Shown: positions 46,182 through 54,748 of the stretch, piece by piece
Numbering within the stretch: position 1 is the stretch's first letter
Layout of the letters: every line of letters begins with the position of its first letter
NCBI RefSeq assembly: GCF_005503365.1
Contig: NZ_SCML01000001.1
Coordinates: 62,001-126,000, forward strand
DNA length: 64,000 bases
Direction: 5' to 3'
Source of the DNA: Hydrogenophaga sp. 2FB
GTDB taxonomy: Bacteria > Pseudomonadota > Gammaproteobacteria > Burkholderiales > Burkholderiaceae_C
The notes under the pieces: generated by a model
The model's input: the letters and a program-made list of their open reading frames with translations, nothing else
Databases searched by the model: none
What the model was told of the DNA's origin: nothing
Program-made: the position numbers and the translations under genes

Positions 46182-47093
46182 ATGGACCAGATTCAATCGA
46201 TACGCGTGTTCGCGCGGGTGGTGGAGGCCGGCACCTTCACCAAAGCGGCGGAGTCGCTGGACCTGCCCAAGGGCACGGTGACCAAGCTGGTGCAGCACCT
46301 GGAGTCGCGCCTGAAGGTCAAGCTGCTCAACCGCACCACGCGGCGCGTGACCGTCACGCCCGACGGCGCGGCCTACTACGAGCGCACGGTGCGCGTGCTC
46401 AACGACCTCGACGACATCGAGGCCAGCATGACCAACGCCCAGGCCCGCCCGAGCGGTCGCCTGCGCGTGGACGTGGGCACCTCGGTGGCGCGCGAGATCA
46501 TCATCCCCGCGCTGAGCGACTTCTACCGCCGCTTCCCCGACATCCAGCTCGACCTGGGCGTGACGGACCGCTCGGTGGACTTGCTGGCCGACAACGTGGA
46601 CTGCGTGATCCGGGGTGGTGAACTGCTGGACCAGTCGCTGGTGGCACGGCGCGTGGCCAACGTGCCGCTGATCGCGGTCGCGTCGCCCGCGTATGTGCAG
46701 GCGCACGGCATGCCCACGCACCCGGAGCAGCTGGAAACCGAACACACCGTCGTGAACTACTTCTCCACGCGCAACGGACGTCCGTTCGCGAACGAATTCG
46801 AAAAGGACGGTGAAAAGCTGGAGATCGCAGGCCGCTACAAGCTGTCGGTGAACGAGAGCAATGCGATGACGGCAGCGGTGCTGGCCGGCCTGGGTGTGGC
46901 GCAGGTCGCGGCAATGACCGCCATGCCGTTGATCGAACGCGGCGAGCTCGTGCGCGTGCTGAGCGACTGGACCTGCGAGACGATTCCTCTGTACGTGGTC
47001 TACCCGCCCAACCGGCACCTGAGCGCAAAAGTGCGCGCCTTCGTCGAATGGGTCGCGGAATTGATGGCCACGTTGCCCCACACGACGCGCTAG
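46182..47093 (+). CDS. LysR-family regulator of the efflux operon (CeoR/BpeT/MexT-like position)
   Basis: A 303-residue LysR-type regulator transcribed divergently from the lipase-like/RND operon. The DNA-binding helix-turn-helix is VFARVVEAGTFTKAAESLDL with LESRLKVKLLNRTTRRVTVT, typical of the AaeR/DmlR-like branch. The effector-binding domain follows from about residue 90. GAGGGA precedes the ATG at 46182. Gene order matches Burkholderia ceoR-llpE-ceoAB-opcM, in which salicylate-like aromatics induce the pump. Whether the same inducers act here is inferred only from synteny. Confidence 0.88.
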   Translation: MDQIQSIRVFARVVEAGTFTKAAESLDLPKGTVTKLVQHLESRLKVKLLNRTTRRVTVTPDGAAYYERTVRVLNDLDDIEASMTNAQARPSGRLRVDVGTSVAREIIIPALSDFYRRFPDIQLDLGVTDRSVDLLADNVDCVIRGGELLDQSLVARRVANVPLIAVASPAYVQAHGMPTHPEQLETEHTVVNYFSTRNGRPFANEFEKDGEKLEIAGRYKLSVNESNAMTAAVLAGLGVAQVAAMTAMPLIERGELVRVLSDWTCETIPLYVVYPPNRHLSAKVRAFVEWVAELMATLPHTTR

Positions 47094-47179
47094 ACCTGGA
47101 AAAACCGTGCCGAGGCCCGCCAGCGGACGGTCTGTCAAAATACCCGGTCCCCCATTCCAACGCCCCACGACCGCCCGCC

Positions 47180-48730
47180 ATGTCGACCATCAAGCAAGCT
47201 GACCTGATCGAATCCATCGCCGCCGCCCTCCAGTACATCAGCTACTACCACCCCGCCGACTACATCGCCCACCTGGCCCGCGCCTATGAGCGCGAGCAGA
47301 GCGCTGCGGCCAAGGACGCGATCGCGCAGATCCTCACCAACAGCAAGATGAGCGCGACCGGGCACCGCCCGATCTGCCAGGACACCGGCATCGTCAACGT
47401 GTTCCTCAAGGTCGGCATGAACGTGCGCTGGGAAGGCTTCACCGGCAGCCTGGACGACGCCATCAACGAAGGCGTGCGCCAGGGCTACAACCACCCCGAC
47501 AACACCCTGCGCGCCTCGGTCGTGGCCGACCCGCAGTTCGCCCGCAAGAACACCAAGGACAACACGCCCGCCGTGATCTTCACCGAGCTCGTGCCCGGCG
47601 ATTCGCTGGACATCACCGTGGCCGCCAAGGGCGGCGGTAGCGAGAACAAGAGCAAGATGGTCATGCTCAACCCGGGCGACTCCATCGTCGACTGGGTGCT
47701 CAAGACCGTGCCCACCATGGGCGCCGGCTGGTGCCCGCCCGGCATGCTGGGCATCGGCATTGGCGGCACGGCCGAGAAGGCGGTGCTGATGGCCAAGGAA
47801 AGCCTGATGGACGACCTCGACATGTACGAGCTGCAGGCCAAGGCGTCCAAGGGCGAGAAGCTCACGCAGGTCGAGGAACTGCGCCTGGAATTGCACGAGA
47901 AGGTCAACGCACTGGGCATCGGCGCGCAAGGCCTGGGTGGCCTCACCACCGTGCTGGACGTGAAGATCAAGATGTACCCCACGCACGCGGCCAGCAAGCC
48001 CGTGGCCATGATCCCCAACTGCGCCGCCACGCGCCACGCGCACTTCGTGATGGACGGCTCCGGCCCGGTCTACCTCGAAGCACCGAGCCTGGACCTGTGG
48101 CCCAGCGTGAACTGGGTGCCCGACACCCAGAAGAGCCAGCGCGTGAACCTCAACACCCTCACGCCCGCCGAAGTGGCGAGCTGGAAGCCGGGCCAGACCC
48201 TGCTGCTCAACGGCAAGATGCTCACCGGCCGCGACGCCGCGCACAAGCGCATCAAGGACATGCTGGCCAAGGGCGAGAAGCTGCCGGTGGACTTCACCAA
48301 CCGCGTCATCTACTACGTCGGCCCGGTCGACCCGGTGCGCGACGAGGCCGTGGGCCCCGCCGGCCCGACCACCGCCACGCGCATGGACGGCTTCACCGAG
48401 ATGATGCTGGCCGAAACCGGCCTCATCGCCATGATCGGCAAGTCCGAGCGCGGCCCGGTCGCCATCGAAGCGATCAAGAAGCACAAGAGCGCCTACCTCA
48501 TGGCCGTGGGCGGCGCGGCCTACCTCGTGTCCAAGGCCATCAAGCACGCCAAGGTGGTGGGCTTCGAAGACCTGGGCATGGAAGCCATCTACGAGTTCGA
48601 CGTGGTCGACATGCCGGTGACGGTGGCGGTGGATGCGGGCGGCACGAGCGCGCACATCACCGGCCCGGCCGAGTGGCAAAAGCGCATCGCCACGGGCGAG
48701 TTCAAGGGCATCGAGGTCGCGGCCGCTTGA
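47180..48730 (+). CDS. fumA: Fumarate hydratase class I (iron-sulfur)
   Basis: Oxygen-sensitive [4Fe-4S] fumarase of the single-chain class I type, 516 residues, converting fumarate to L-malate. Candidate cluster Cys residues are Cys66 in RPICQDTG and those in GAGWCPPG and NCAATRHAHF. The C-terminal domain (about 335-516) corresponds to the separate beta subunit of the two-gene form, with GPAGPTTATRMDGF. The ATG at 47180 gives the family N-terminus; the upstream extension is unconserved in appearance. A 46-nt piece of the same gene occurs at 39149. murI overlaps its stop codon. Confidence 0.93.
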   Translation: MSTIKQADLIESIAAALQYISYYHPADYIAHLARAYEREQSAAAKDAIAQILTNSKMSATGHRPICQDTGIVNVFLKVGMNVRWEGFTGSLDDAINEGVRQGYNHPDNTLRASVVADPQFARKNTKDNTPAVIFTELVPGDSLDITVAAKGGGSENKSKMVMLNPGDSIVDWVLKTVPTMGAGWCPPGMLGIGIGGTAEKAVLMAKESLMDDLDMYELQAKASKGEKLTQVEELRLELHEKVNALGIGAQGLGGLTTVLDVKIKMYPTHAASKPVAMIPNCAATRHAHFVMDGSGPVYLEAPSLDLWPSVNWVPDTQKSQRVNLNTLTPAEVASWKPGQTLLLNGKMLTGRDAAHKRIKDMLAKGEKLPVDFTNRVIYYVGPVDPVRDEAVGPAGPTTATRMDGFTEMMLAETGLIAMIGKSERGPVAIEAIKKHKSAYLMAVGGAAYLVSKAIKHAKVVGFEDLGMEAIYEFDVVDMPVTVAVDAGGTSAHITGPAEWQKRIATGEFKGIEVAAA

Positions 48731-49539
48731 AAACCGTCGGCGTGTTCGACAGCGGGGTCGGCGGCCTGAGCGTGCTGCGGGCCTTGCTCGCCGAACTGCC
48801 GGGCCAGCGCTTCGTCTACGCCGCCGACAGCGCCTTCGCGCCCTACGGCGAGCGCACGGCCGCAGAGGTGTCGGAGCGCACGCACCGCGTCACACAACAC
48901 CTGCGCGAGGCCTACACCATCGACGCGCTGGTGGTGGCCTGCAACACCGCCACGGCACACGCCATCGACGATCTGCGCCGGCAGTACCCGCACATGCCCA
49001 TCGTCGGCGTGGAGCCCGCGCTCAAGCCCGCTGCGTCGCTCAGCCGCAATGGCCGCATTGGCGTGCTGGCCACGCGCGGCACGCTGGGCAGCGCGCGCGT
49101 GGCGGCCTTGCGCGATCGCCTGGTGGCGGCCTCTTCCCGTCCCCTGCATTTCAGCTTCCAGCCGTGCGATGGCCTGGCCGCTGCCATCGAGCGCCACGAC
49201 ACCGCCGCCATCGAGACCCTGAGCACGCGCTATGTGAACGAACTGCTGCGCGGCGACACGCAGGATGAAGAGCCGATCGACACCGTCGTGCTGGGTTGCA
49301 CGCACTACCCGTTCGCGGCCGATGTGCTGGGCCAGTTGAGCGGCCCAGGCGTCATGCTGGTGGAAACCGGGGTGCCGGTGGCGCGCCGCACGCGCGAAGT
49401 GCTGGAACTGCCAGCGCCAGCCGAGGGCATGACGCCTTCCTCGACCACGCTGCTGTCGACCGGAGACCCCGTGGCGCTGGCCGAGGCCGCGCACCGCTGG
49501 TTGGGGCTTCGGGCGAACGCACAAACGTTGCCGGTCTGA
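48727..49539 (+). CDS. murI: Glutamate racemase
   Basis: Makes D-glutamate for peptidoglycan, 270 residues, cytoplasmic. The substrate loop VFDSGVGGLSV and both catalytic Cys residues are present: VVACNTATAHA and VVLGCTHYPF. The start appears to be TTG at 48727, which overlaps the fumA stop as TTGA. It yields MKTVGVFDSGVGG, the expected N-terminus, and there is no ATG or GTG nearby that would preserve it. Translation is thus probably coupled to fumA, an odd partner for a cell-wall enzyme. Length is normal for the family. Confidence 0.93.
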   Translation: MKTVGVFDSGVGGLSVLRALLAELPGQRFVYAADSAFAPYGERTAAEVSERTHRVTQHLREAYTIDALVVACNTATAHAIDDLRRQYPHMPIVGVEPALKPAASLSRNGRIGVLATRGTLGSARVAALRDRLVAASSRPLHFSFQPCDGLAAAIERHDTAAIETLSTRYVNELLRGDTQDEEPIDTVVLGCTHYPFAADVLGQLSGPGVMLVETGVPVARRTREVLELPAPAEGMTPSSTTLLSTGDPVALAEAAHRWLGLRANAQTLPV

Positions 49540-49577
49540 CGGCACACAGGAAAACGCCCGTTCCCGACGGAAGGGAC

Positions 49578-50603
49578 TCAAGAAGACGGGCCGTCTGTGA
49601 GACTGCCAAATGAAATTTTTGTGCGCAGTCGCTGCTGAAGCGCCTCTTCGGCGGCAACGCGGATACCTTCAACGACAGGATCGTCCAGGTTGCTCAAGTA
49701 GTTTTCCACCCCTTTCGCCAGGGCCTCCACGTCAACTTGCGGCATGTTGATCAGTCGCTTGTTCAAGCGGTCCTTGTACATGTCGAAAGCAGCGCCATCG
49801 CTGACAGCCGTGCTGCTGTTGGAGGGCTGCATGGCCTTGACGAAATTTTCGACACCCATACCCGCCTTGATGTCGTTGTTCGATCGAAGTGCGTCGAGGA
49901 CTTCTTTCATGGGCGTGTCCGCGGCCGCCAACCGCATCAGCTTCTCAACTTTCGCATCATCGCGCCGCTGAATTTCAGTTTTCAATGCGAGGCCGACGCG
50001 CTCAACCAGCGGATTCTCTTTGTCGGGAAATTTCGATGCAAACCGGTGATAGGCCTCCAGCGTCTCGATCGCCATCTCCTTCACCCGCGATCTCAAGCGC
50101 TCACCGTAGATGTCGGCCGTAAAGGGTTTGATCATGCTGTGCCTGGCGATCGGTCTCGCCATCTCTTGACGGAAACTCACATCCATCTCGTTGGCGAGTT
50201 TCACGTTCTTTGAAGACAGCGCCGCGAAGACGTACCAGAGGTGATCCTCTGCGGCATATTCGGGCGTCGGAAAGCCACCCATGTTCGGTGCACGGTCCCA
50301 CGGGTGTGGCCATTCATCGAGATCGCTCGATCGACGCGCAGGCAGAGGTGTGTCGATGCTCGCGGTGCCCAGGTGAACCTGACCTCCCAGAGGCGAGCTG
50401 GACACCTGCCTTTGATGCCTCGGCCATTGAGCGCCCGACTGCGACACGACGTCCCCCGGCTTGGCCCCGCCTCTGCCCGTTCCAATCACCACGAACGACC
50501 TGTTCCCGGTCGTCACGCCCCGGCTGGATCGGGATTCGTCTTGCGAAGTGCCGCCGGGACCTGATGAGGGATCTTTCGGTAGAGGGGCGGTCAGTTTGTC
50601 CAT
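49578..50603 (-). CDS. Hypothetical protein with disordered N-terminus
   Basis: A 341-residue protein I do not recognise. The first 100 residues are rich in Ser, Pro, Gly and Gln and look disordered. The rest (about 115-335) is mainly helical, with charged amphipathic stretches such as EMAIETLEAYHRFASKF and KVEKLMRLAAADTPMKEV. There is no signal peptide or membrane segment. Base composition is less GC-rich than the neighbours, and codon use is less biased, so recent acquisition is possible. The layout resembles secreted effectors, but no secretion signal or regulatory box supports that. AAAGAG precedes the ATG. It converges on murI, with 38 nt between the stops. Confidence 0.6.
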   Translation of the reverse strand: MDKLTAPLPKDPSSGPGGTSQDESRSSRGVTTGNRSFVVIGTGRGGAKPGDVVSQSGAQWPRHQRQVSSSPLGGQVHLGTASIDTPLPARRSSDLDEWPHPWDRAPNMGGFPTPEYAAEDHLWYVFAALSSKNVKLANEMDVSFRQEMARPIARHSMIKPFTADIYGERLRSRVKEMAIETLEAYHRFASKFPDKENPLVERVGLALKTEIQRRDDAKVEKLMRLAAADTPMKEVLDALRSNNDIKAGMGVENFVKAMQPSNSSTAVSDGAAFDMYKDRLNKRLINMPQVDVEALAKGVENYLSNLDDPVVEGIRVAAEEALQQRLRTKISFGSLTDGPSS

Positions 50604-50706
50604 GGTGGCTCTTTCGTCGGGTCACCAGTCGCGCAGAGATGGGCACTGGACCGACATACCCCAATGGGTAACCATCCCACGCATCTGGTTCAAACTCGTC
50701 ACCTTG

Positions 50707-51645
50707 CTAGCCAGAGAACACCGTTGAACCCTCCGGCTCGCTGAGCCGGTTGCCCCATCCGTCCACCGTCTCGCGCAGCATGCGCGCGACGATCTTGCTC
50801 GCCGGTGTGAGCTGGCCTTGTTTGGGCAGCGCGAGCGTGACGTGCCGGCGCAGGTCGGGGTTCACCACGCGCGCGGCTTGCAGGTGGCCCGCGCGCAACT
50901 CCGCGTCGATGGAGAACGGCCCCAGCAGCGAGTACAGCCCGGGCGTGTGCGCCACCAGCTCCTTCTGCACGCGCAAGGAGTCCGCCTCCACCTCGGCCTG
51001 CAGCACGAAGCCTTTGCTGCGCGCTGTCTCGTCGAGCACCGCGCGCCAGTGCGCGGGCCGGCGGGGCAGCACCAGGCGCAGGCCGGCCAGGCGTGAGAAC
51101 TCGAACGACTCGTGTTGGGTCAACGGGTCGCCCGGCCGGGACACGAGGTAGGTGCCGGCGACGGCGAGCAGTTGCTCGTCCGCCCCCGTGGGCTTCTGGT
51201 AGCGGAACAGGATCGCCATGTCCACGCTGCCCATGTCGAGCAGCGCATCCAGCTCACCACCCTGCCCTTCGCGCACGTTGAGTTTGATCTTCGGAAACTC
51301 GGCCTTCAGGCGCAGGAACACGTGCGTGATCAGCGGGTGTGCGGCCGAGGGCAGGATGCCCAACCGCACCTCACCCATGGGCTCGCCGGCGTCGACGCGG
51401 ATGTCCGCCAGCAACTGGTCGGTCTCGCGCACCCAGCTGCGCACGCGTGCCTGCACGTGCTGGCCCAGATCGGTCAGCGTCACGCCGCGTCCGGTGCGCC
51501 GGAACAGCGCGCCACCGCACTGTTTTTCCAGCTCGCTGATCTGGCGGCTGATGTGCGACTGCACCGTCTGGCGCAGCGCCGCGGCCTTGGTGAAGCTACC
51601 CAGTTCGGCCACTTCGAGAAACAGGCGGAAGTCGTTGGGGTTCAT
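50707..51645 (-). CDS. LysR-family regulator of the FAH-hyuAB cassette
   Basis: A 312-residue LysR-type regulator with the helix-turn-helix FLEVAELGSFTKAAALRQTV and QSHISRQISELEKQCGGALF. The effector-binding domain starts near residue 90 (MGEVRLGILPSAAHPL). I chose the ATG at 51645 because CGGAG lies eight bases upstream; the ATG at 51651 is too close to it. It is divergent from the FAH-family gene, with 145 bp between starts, and a TGCAT-N3-ATGCA dyad lies in the gap. It most likely activates the cassette in response to its substrate. Confidence 0.87.
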   Translation of the reverse strand: MNPNDFRLFLEVAELGSFTKAAALRQTVQSHISRQISELEKQCGGALFRRTGRGVTLTDLGQHVQARVRSWVRETDQLLADIRVDAGEPMGEVRLGILPSAAHPLITHVFLRLKAEFPKIKLNVREGQGGELDALLDMGSVDMAILFRYQKPTGADEQLLAVAGTYLVSRPGDPLTQHESFEFSRLAGLRLVLPRRPAHWRAVLDETARSKGFVLQAEVEADSLRVQKELVAHTPGLYSLLGPFSIDAELRAGHLQAARVVNPDLRRHVTLALPKQGQLTPASKIVARMLRETVDGWGNRLSEPEGSTVFSG

Positions 51646-51698
51646 GGGCATATCTCCGCGCCAGTCATGCCGATCGTGGCATGTCTGAAATCTAAGTT

Positions 51699-51711
51699 TG
51701 CATTCTATGCA
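51699..51711. promoter_or_regulatory. Dyad in the LysR-FAH intergenic region
   Basis: TGCAT (51699-51703), TCT, ATGCA (51707-51711) form a perfect 5+3+5 dyad. TAGACT at 51729-51734 could be the -10 of the FAH operon; its -35 would overlap the right arm. The placement suits a LysR activation-binding site. Weak evidence. Confidence 0.3.
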
Positions 51712-51790
51712 GATGGCAGGCGCATTTCTAGACTCCGTTCCCATCACCCCTCGCGCTGTCCTCAGCGCCCTACTCGGAGACCCAACCGCC

Positions 51791-52636
51791 ATGCGTTTCG
51801 CCAGCTTTGAGACCGACGGCCGCGCCACCTACGGTGTGGTCGGCAACGACGGCCGCTACACCCCCGCCCCCGCCGCATTCCAGGCGCGCCACGCCGATCT
51901 GAAAGCCGCCATTGCGGCCGACGCGCTGGGCGAGTTGCAGGCTGCACCCGGCGAGTCCCTCGCGCCGGAACAAGTGCGCCTGCTGCCCGTGATCCCCAAC
52001 CCCGGCAAGCTGATCTGCGTCGGCCTGAACTACAAGACCCACGTGGCCGAAACCAAGCGCGCCGACAGCGAACACCCTTCGCTGTTCCTGCGCTTCAACG
52101 ACAGCCTGGCCGCGCACGGCGACGAGGTGCAACGCCCTTCGTTCTCCGAGCGCTTCGACTGGGAAGGTGAACTCGCCTTCGTGATCGGCAAGGGCGGGCG
52201 CCACATCGCCAAGGAAGACGCGTTCGACCACATCGCCGGCTACGCCTGCTTCAACGACGTGAGCGTGCGCGACTGGCAACGCCACACGCACCAGTTCACG
52301 CCCGGCAAGAACTTCCCCGGCACCGGCCCCTTTGGCCCGTACATGGCCACGCGCGATGAAGTGCCCGACGTGACGACGCTGCAACTGCAGACGCGCCTGA
52401 ACGGCAACGTGGTGCAGAACGCCAGCGTGGGCGACCTGATCTTCGACATCCCGACCATCGTCGCCTACATCTCGCGCTTCACGCCGCTCTCACCCGGCGA
52501 CGTGATCGCCACCGGCACGCCCGGCGGCGTGGGCGACCGCCGCGAGCCGCCGCTCTACATGAAAGAAGGCGACGTGGTCGAGGTCGAGATCACCGGCCTG
52601 GGCATCCTCCGCAACCCCATCGGCGTCGCGGCCTGA
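51791..52636 (+). CDS. Fumarylacetoacetate hydrolase-family protein
   Basis: A 281-residue cytoplasmic enzyme of the FAH superfamily, which includes C-C bond hydrolases, decarboxylases and oxaloacetate tautomerases. The N-terminal cap domain precedes the core with ICVGLNYKTHVAETK, the metal-binding FDWEGELAFVIGK (Glu ligands) and IATGTPGGVGDRREPP. The first 31 codons of the open frame are intergenic; the ATG at 51791 gives the family N-terminus MRFASFETDG. It heads a cassette with HyuA, HyuB, a Cys-rich protein, CobW and a Bug receptor, so it probably handles a ring-opened or dicarboxylate product of that pathway. Confidence 0.85.
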   Translation: MRFASFETDGRATYGVVGNDGRYTPAPAAFQARHADLKAAIAADALGELQAAPGESLAPEQVRLLPVIPNPGKLICVGLNYKTHVAETKRADSEHPSLFLRFNDSLAAHGDEVQRPSFSERFDWEGELAFVIGKGGRHIAKEDAFDHIAGYACFNDVSVRDWQRHTHQFTPGKNFPGTGPFGPYMATRDEVPDVTTLQLQTRLNGNVVQNASVGDLIFDIPTIVAYISRFTPLSPGDVIATGTPGGVGDRREPPLYMKEGDVVEVEITGLGILRNPIGVAA

Positions 52637-52651
52637 TCCGCCACACACACC

Positions 52652-54748
52652 ATGAGCAACACGAACCTCACCCCGCACGACGCACGCCTGCGCGTCGCCG
52701 TCGACATCGGCGGCACCTTTACCGACATGGCCGCGTTCGACGAAGTGACCGGCCAGCTGCTGTTCGGCAAGGCCTTGTCCACGCACGGCCAGCTGGTCAA
52801 AGGCATCCAGGCCACACTGGACAGCGCCGACATCGACCTGCGCGACGGCCACCTGTTCCTGCACGGCTCGACGATCGCCATCAACACGCTGCTGGAACGC
52901 AACGGCGCCAAGACTGCGCTGCTGATCACCGAAGGCTTTCGCGACATCTACGAGATCGGCCGCGTCAACCGGCCCGACGCCTACAACCTGTTCTTCAACA
53001 AGCACGAACCGCTGGTCAAGCGCTCGCTGCGCTTTGAGGTGGCCGAGCGCCTGCGCGCCGACGGCAGCACGCACAAGGCGCTGGACGAAGTGGCCGTGCG
53101 CGAGTTGGCGCGCGAACTCGGCGGCAAGGACATCGAAGCCGTGGCCGTGTTGCTGCTGCACTCGTACCGCAACCCGACGCACGAGCAGCGCGTGAAACAG
53201 ATCCTGCAAGAAGAACTGCCCGGCGCCTTCGTCTGCGCCTCGCACGAACTGAGCCAGGAATACCGCGAGTTCGAACGCGTCTCCACCGCCGTGGCCAATG
53301 CCTACGTCGGCCCGCGCGTCTCGGCCTATCTCGGTGAACTGGAAGAGCACCTGGCCAACAAGGGCTTCGAGGGCGACTTCTACGTGGTGCAGTCCACCGG
53401 CGGCCTGTTCCCCAGCGAACATGCGCGGCGCGATTGCGTGCGCATGCTCGAGTCCGGCCCTGCGGCCGGCGTGATCGGCGCGCAGGCCATCTGCGCGCAA
53501 CTCGGCATGGGCGACGCGATCGCGTTCGACATGGGCGGCACCACCGCCAAGGCCGGCGTGATCAGCGAAGGCCGGCCACTGACCACGGGCAGTGCCTTGA
53601 TCGGTGGCTACGAACGCGCCCTGCCGATTCAGATTCCGATGATGGACATCCACGAAGTCGGCACGGGTGGTGGCTCCATTGCCCGCGTGGAAACCGGCAA
53701 CGCCTTGCGCGTCGGCCCCCAGAGCGCGGGCTCCATTCCCGGCCCCGTGGCCTACGGCCGCGGCGGTACCGAACCCACCGTGACCGACGCCAACCTGCTG
53801 CTCGGCCGACTCGACGCCGATCACTTCCTCGGCGGCGAACTCCAGCTCGACCTGCCCGCCACCCAACGCCAGATGGACGAGCGCGTGGCCAAGCCACTGG
53901 GCCTGGACGCAACGGCCGCCGCCGACGGCATCTTGCGCATCGCGGTAACGCAGATGTCGCACGCGGTGAAGGCCGTGACCACCGAGCGCGGCCTGGACGC
54001 CGGCAGCTTCACCATGGTGGTGTACGGCGGCGCCGGCCCGCTGCACGCGTCGGCGATTGCGCGCGAGATCGGCATCCGCAAGGTGTTGATCCCGTACGCG
54101 CCGGGTTACTTCTCGGCCTACGGCATGCTGTTCTCCGACCTGCGCTACGACTACGTGCGCTCGGTGTTCCGCAAGCTCAACGACGTGTCCTTCGACGAGA
54201 TCGAAGCGCTCTACAAGGGCATGGAAGACGAAGGCCGCGCCGCGCTGGCCGCGTCCGGCATCACGCCCGACGGCGTGGTGATCGAGCGCGCCGCCGACAT
54301 GCGCTACGTCGGCCAGGAGCACGCGGTCACGGTCGACTTGCCCTCAGCCTTCTTCGCCGACAAGGACCGCTCGGCCATCAAGAACCATTTCGACCAGGTG
54401 CACAAGGTGCGCTACGGCACGTCGGCGCCCGCCGAACCGGCCGACCTTGTGAGCCTGCGCGTGACCGTGCTCGGCACCATGAAAAAACCGCCACGCCACC
54501 ACGTGGACGAAGGCGCGGCAACACCGGAAGCCGCGGCATTGCGCGGCACCAAACCGGTGTATTTCCGCAGCGGCGGCTGGGCCGACACCCCGGTGTACAA
54601 GCGCGACGCGCTGCGCGCCGGCAACCTCATCACCGGCCCGGCCTTGATTGAAGAACACGCCTCCACCACCGTGGTCCAGCCCGGCGACGAACTGCGCGTC
54701 GACGGCCTGGGCAATCTGCAAATTGCCATCGGGAGCGACCGCTCATGA
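52652..54748 (+). CDS. hyuA: Hydantoinase/oxoprolinase subunit A (HyuA family)
   Basis: The ATP-binding subunit of a hydantoinase/5-oxoprolinase/acetone-carboxylase-type enzyme, 698 residues. The N-terminal HydA_N block has VAVDIGGTFTDMAAFDE, an actin-like phosphate motif. The central domain shows AIAFDMGGTTAKAGVI, and GGGSIARVETGNALRVGPQS follows. Enzymes of this superfamily use ATP to open lactam or imide rings or to carboxylate ketones. The start lies 15 nt after the FAH stop, and its own stop overlaps hyuB as ATGA. I cannot tell from the sequence which substrate class applies. Confidence 0.88.
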   Translation: MSNTNLTPHDARLRVAVDIGGTFTDMAAFDEVTGQLLFGKALSTHGQLVKGIQATLDSADIDLRDGHLFLHGSTIAINTLLERNGAKTALLITEGFRDIYEIGRVNRPDAYNLFFNKHEPLVKRSLRFEVAERLRADGSTHKALDEVAVRELARELGGKDIEAVAVLLLHSYRNPTHEQRVKQILQEELPGAFVCASHELSQEYREFERVSTAVANAYVGPRVSAYLGELEEHLANKGFEGDFYVVQSTGGLFPSEHARRDCVRMLESGPAAGVIGAQAICAQLGMGDAIAFDMGGTTAKAGVISEGRPLTTGSALIGGYERALPIQIPMMDIHEVGTGGGSIARVETGNALRVGPQSAGSIPGPVAYGRGGTEPTVTDANLLLGRLDADHFLGGELQLDLPATQRQMDERVAKPLGLDATAAADGILRIAVTQMSHAVKAVTTERGLDAGSFTMVVYGGAGPLHASAIAREIGIRKVLIPYAPGYFSAYGMLFSDLRYDYVRSVFRKLNDVSFDEIEALYKGMEDEGRAALAASGITPDGVVIERAADMRYVGQEHAVTVDLPSAFFADKDRSAIKNHFDQVHKVRYGTSAPAEPADLVSLRVTVLGTMKKPPRHHVDEGAATPEAAALRGTKPVYFRSGGWADTPVYKRDALRAGNLITGPALIEEHASTTVVQPGDELRVDGLGNLQIAIGSDRS

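Noticed and set aside
49578-50603. Type III effector gene
   Set aside because: The Ser/Pro-rich N-terminus and composition are suggestive. However, I found no paired TTCG (PIP-box) elements upstream and no secretion genes in the window, so it is left as hypothetical.
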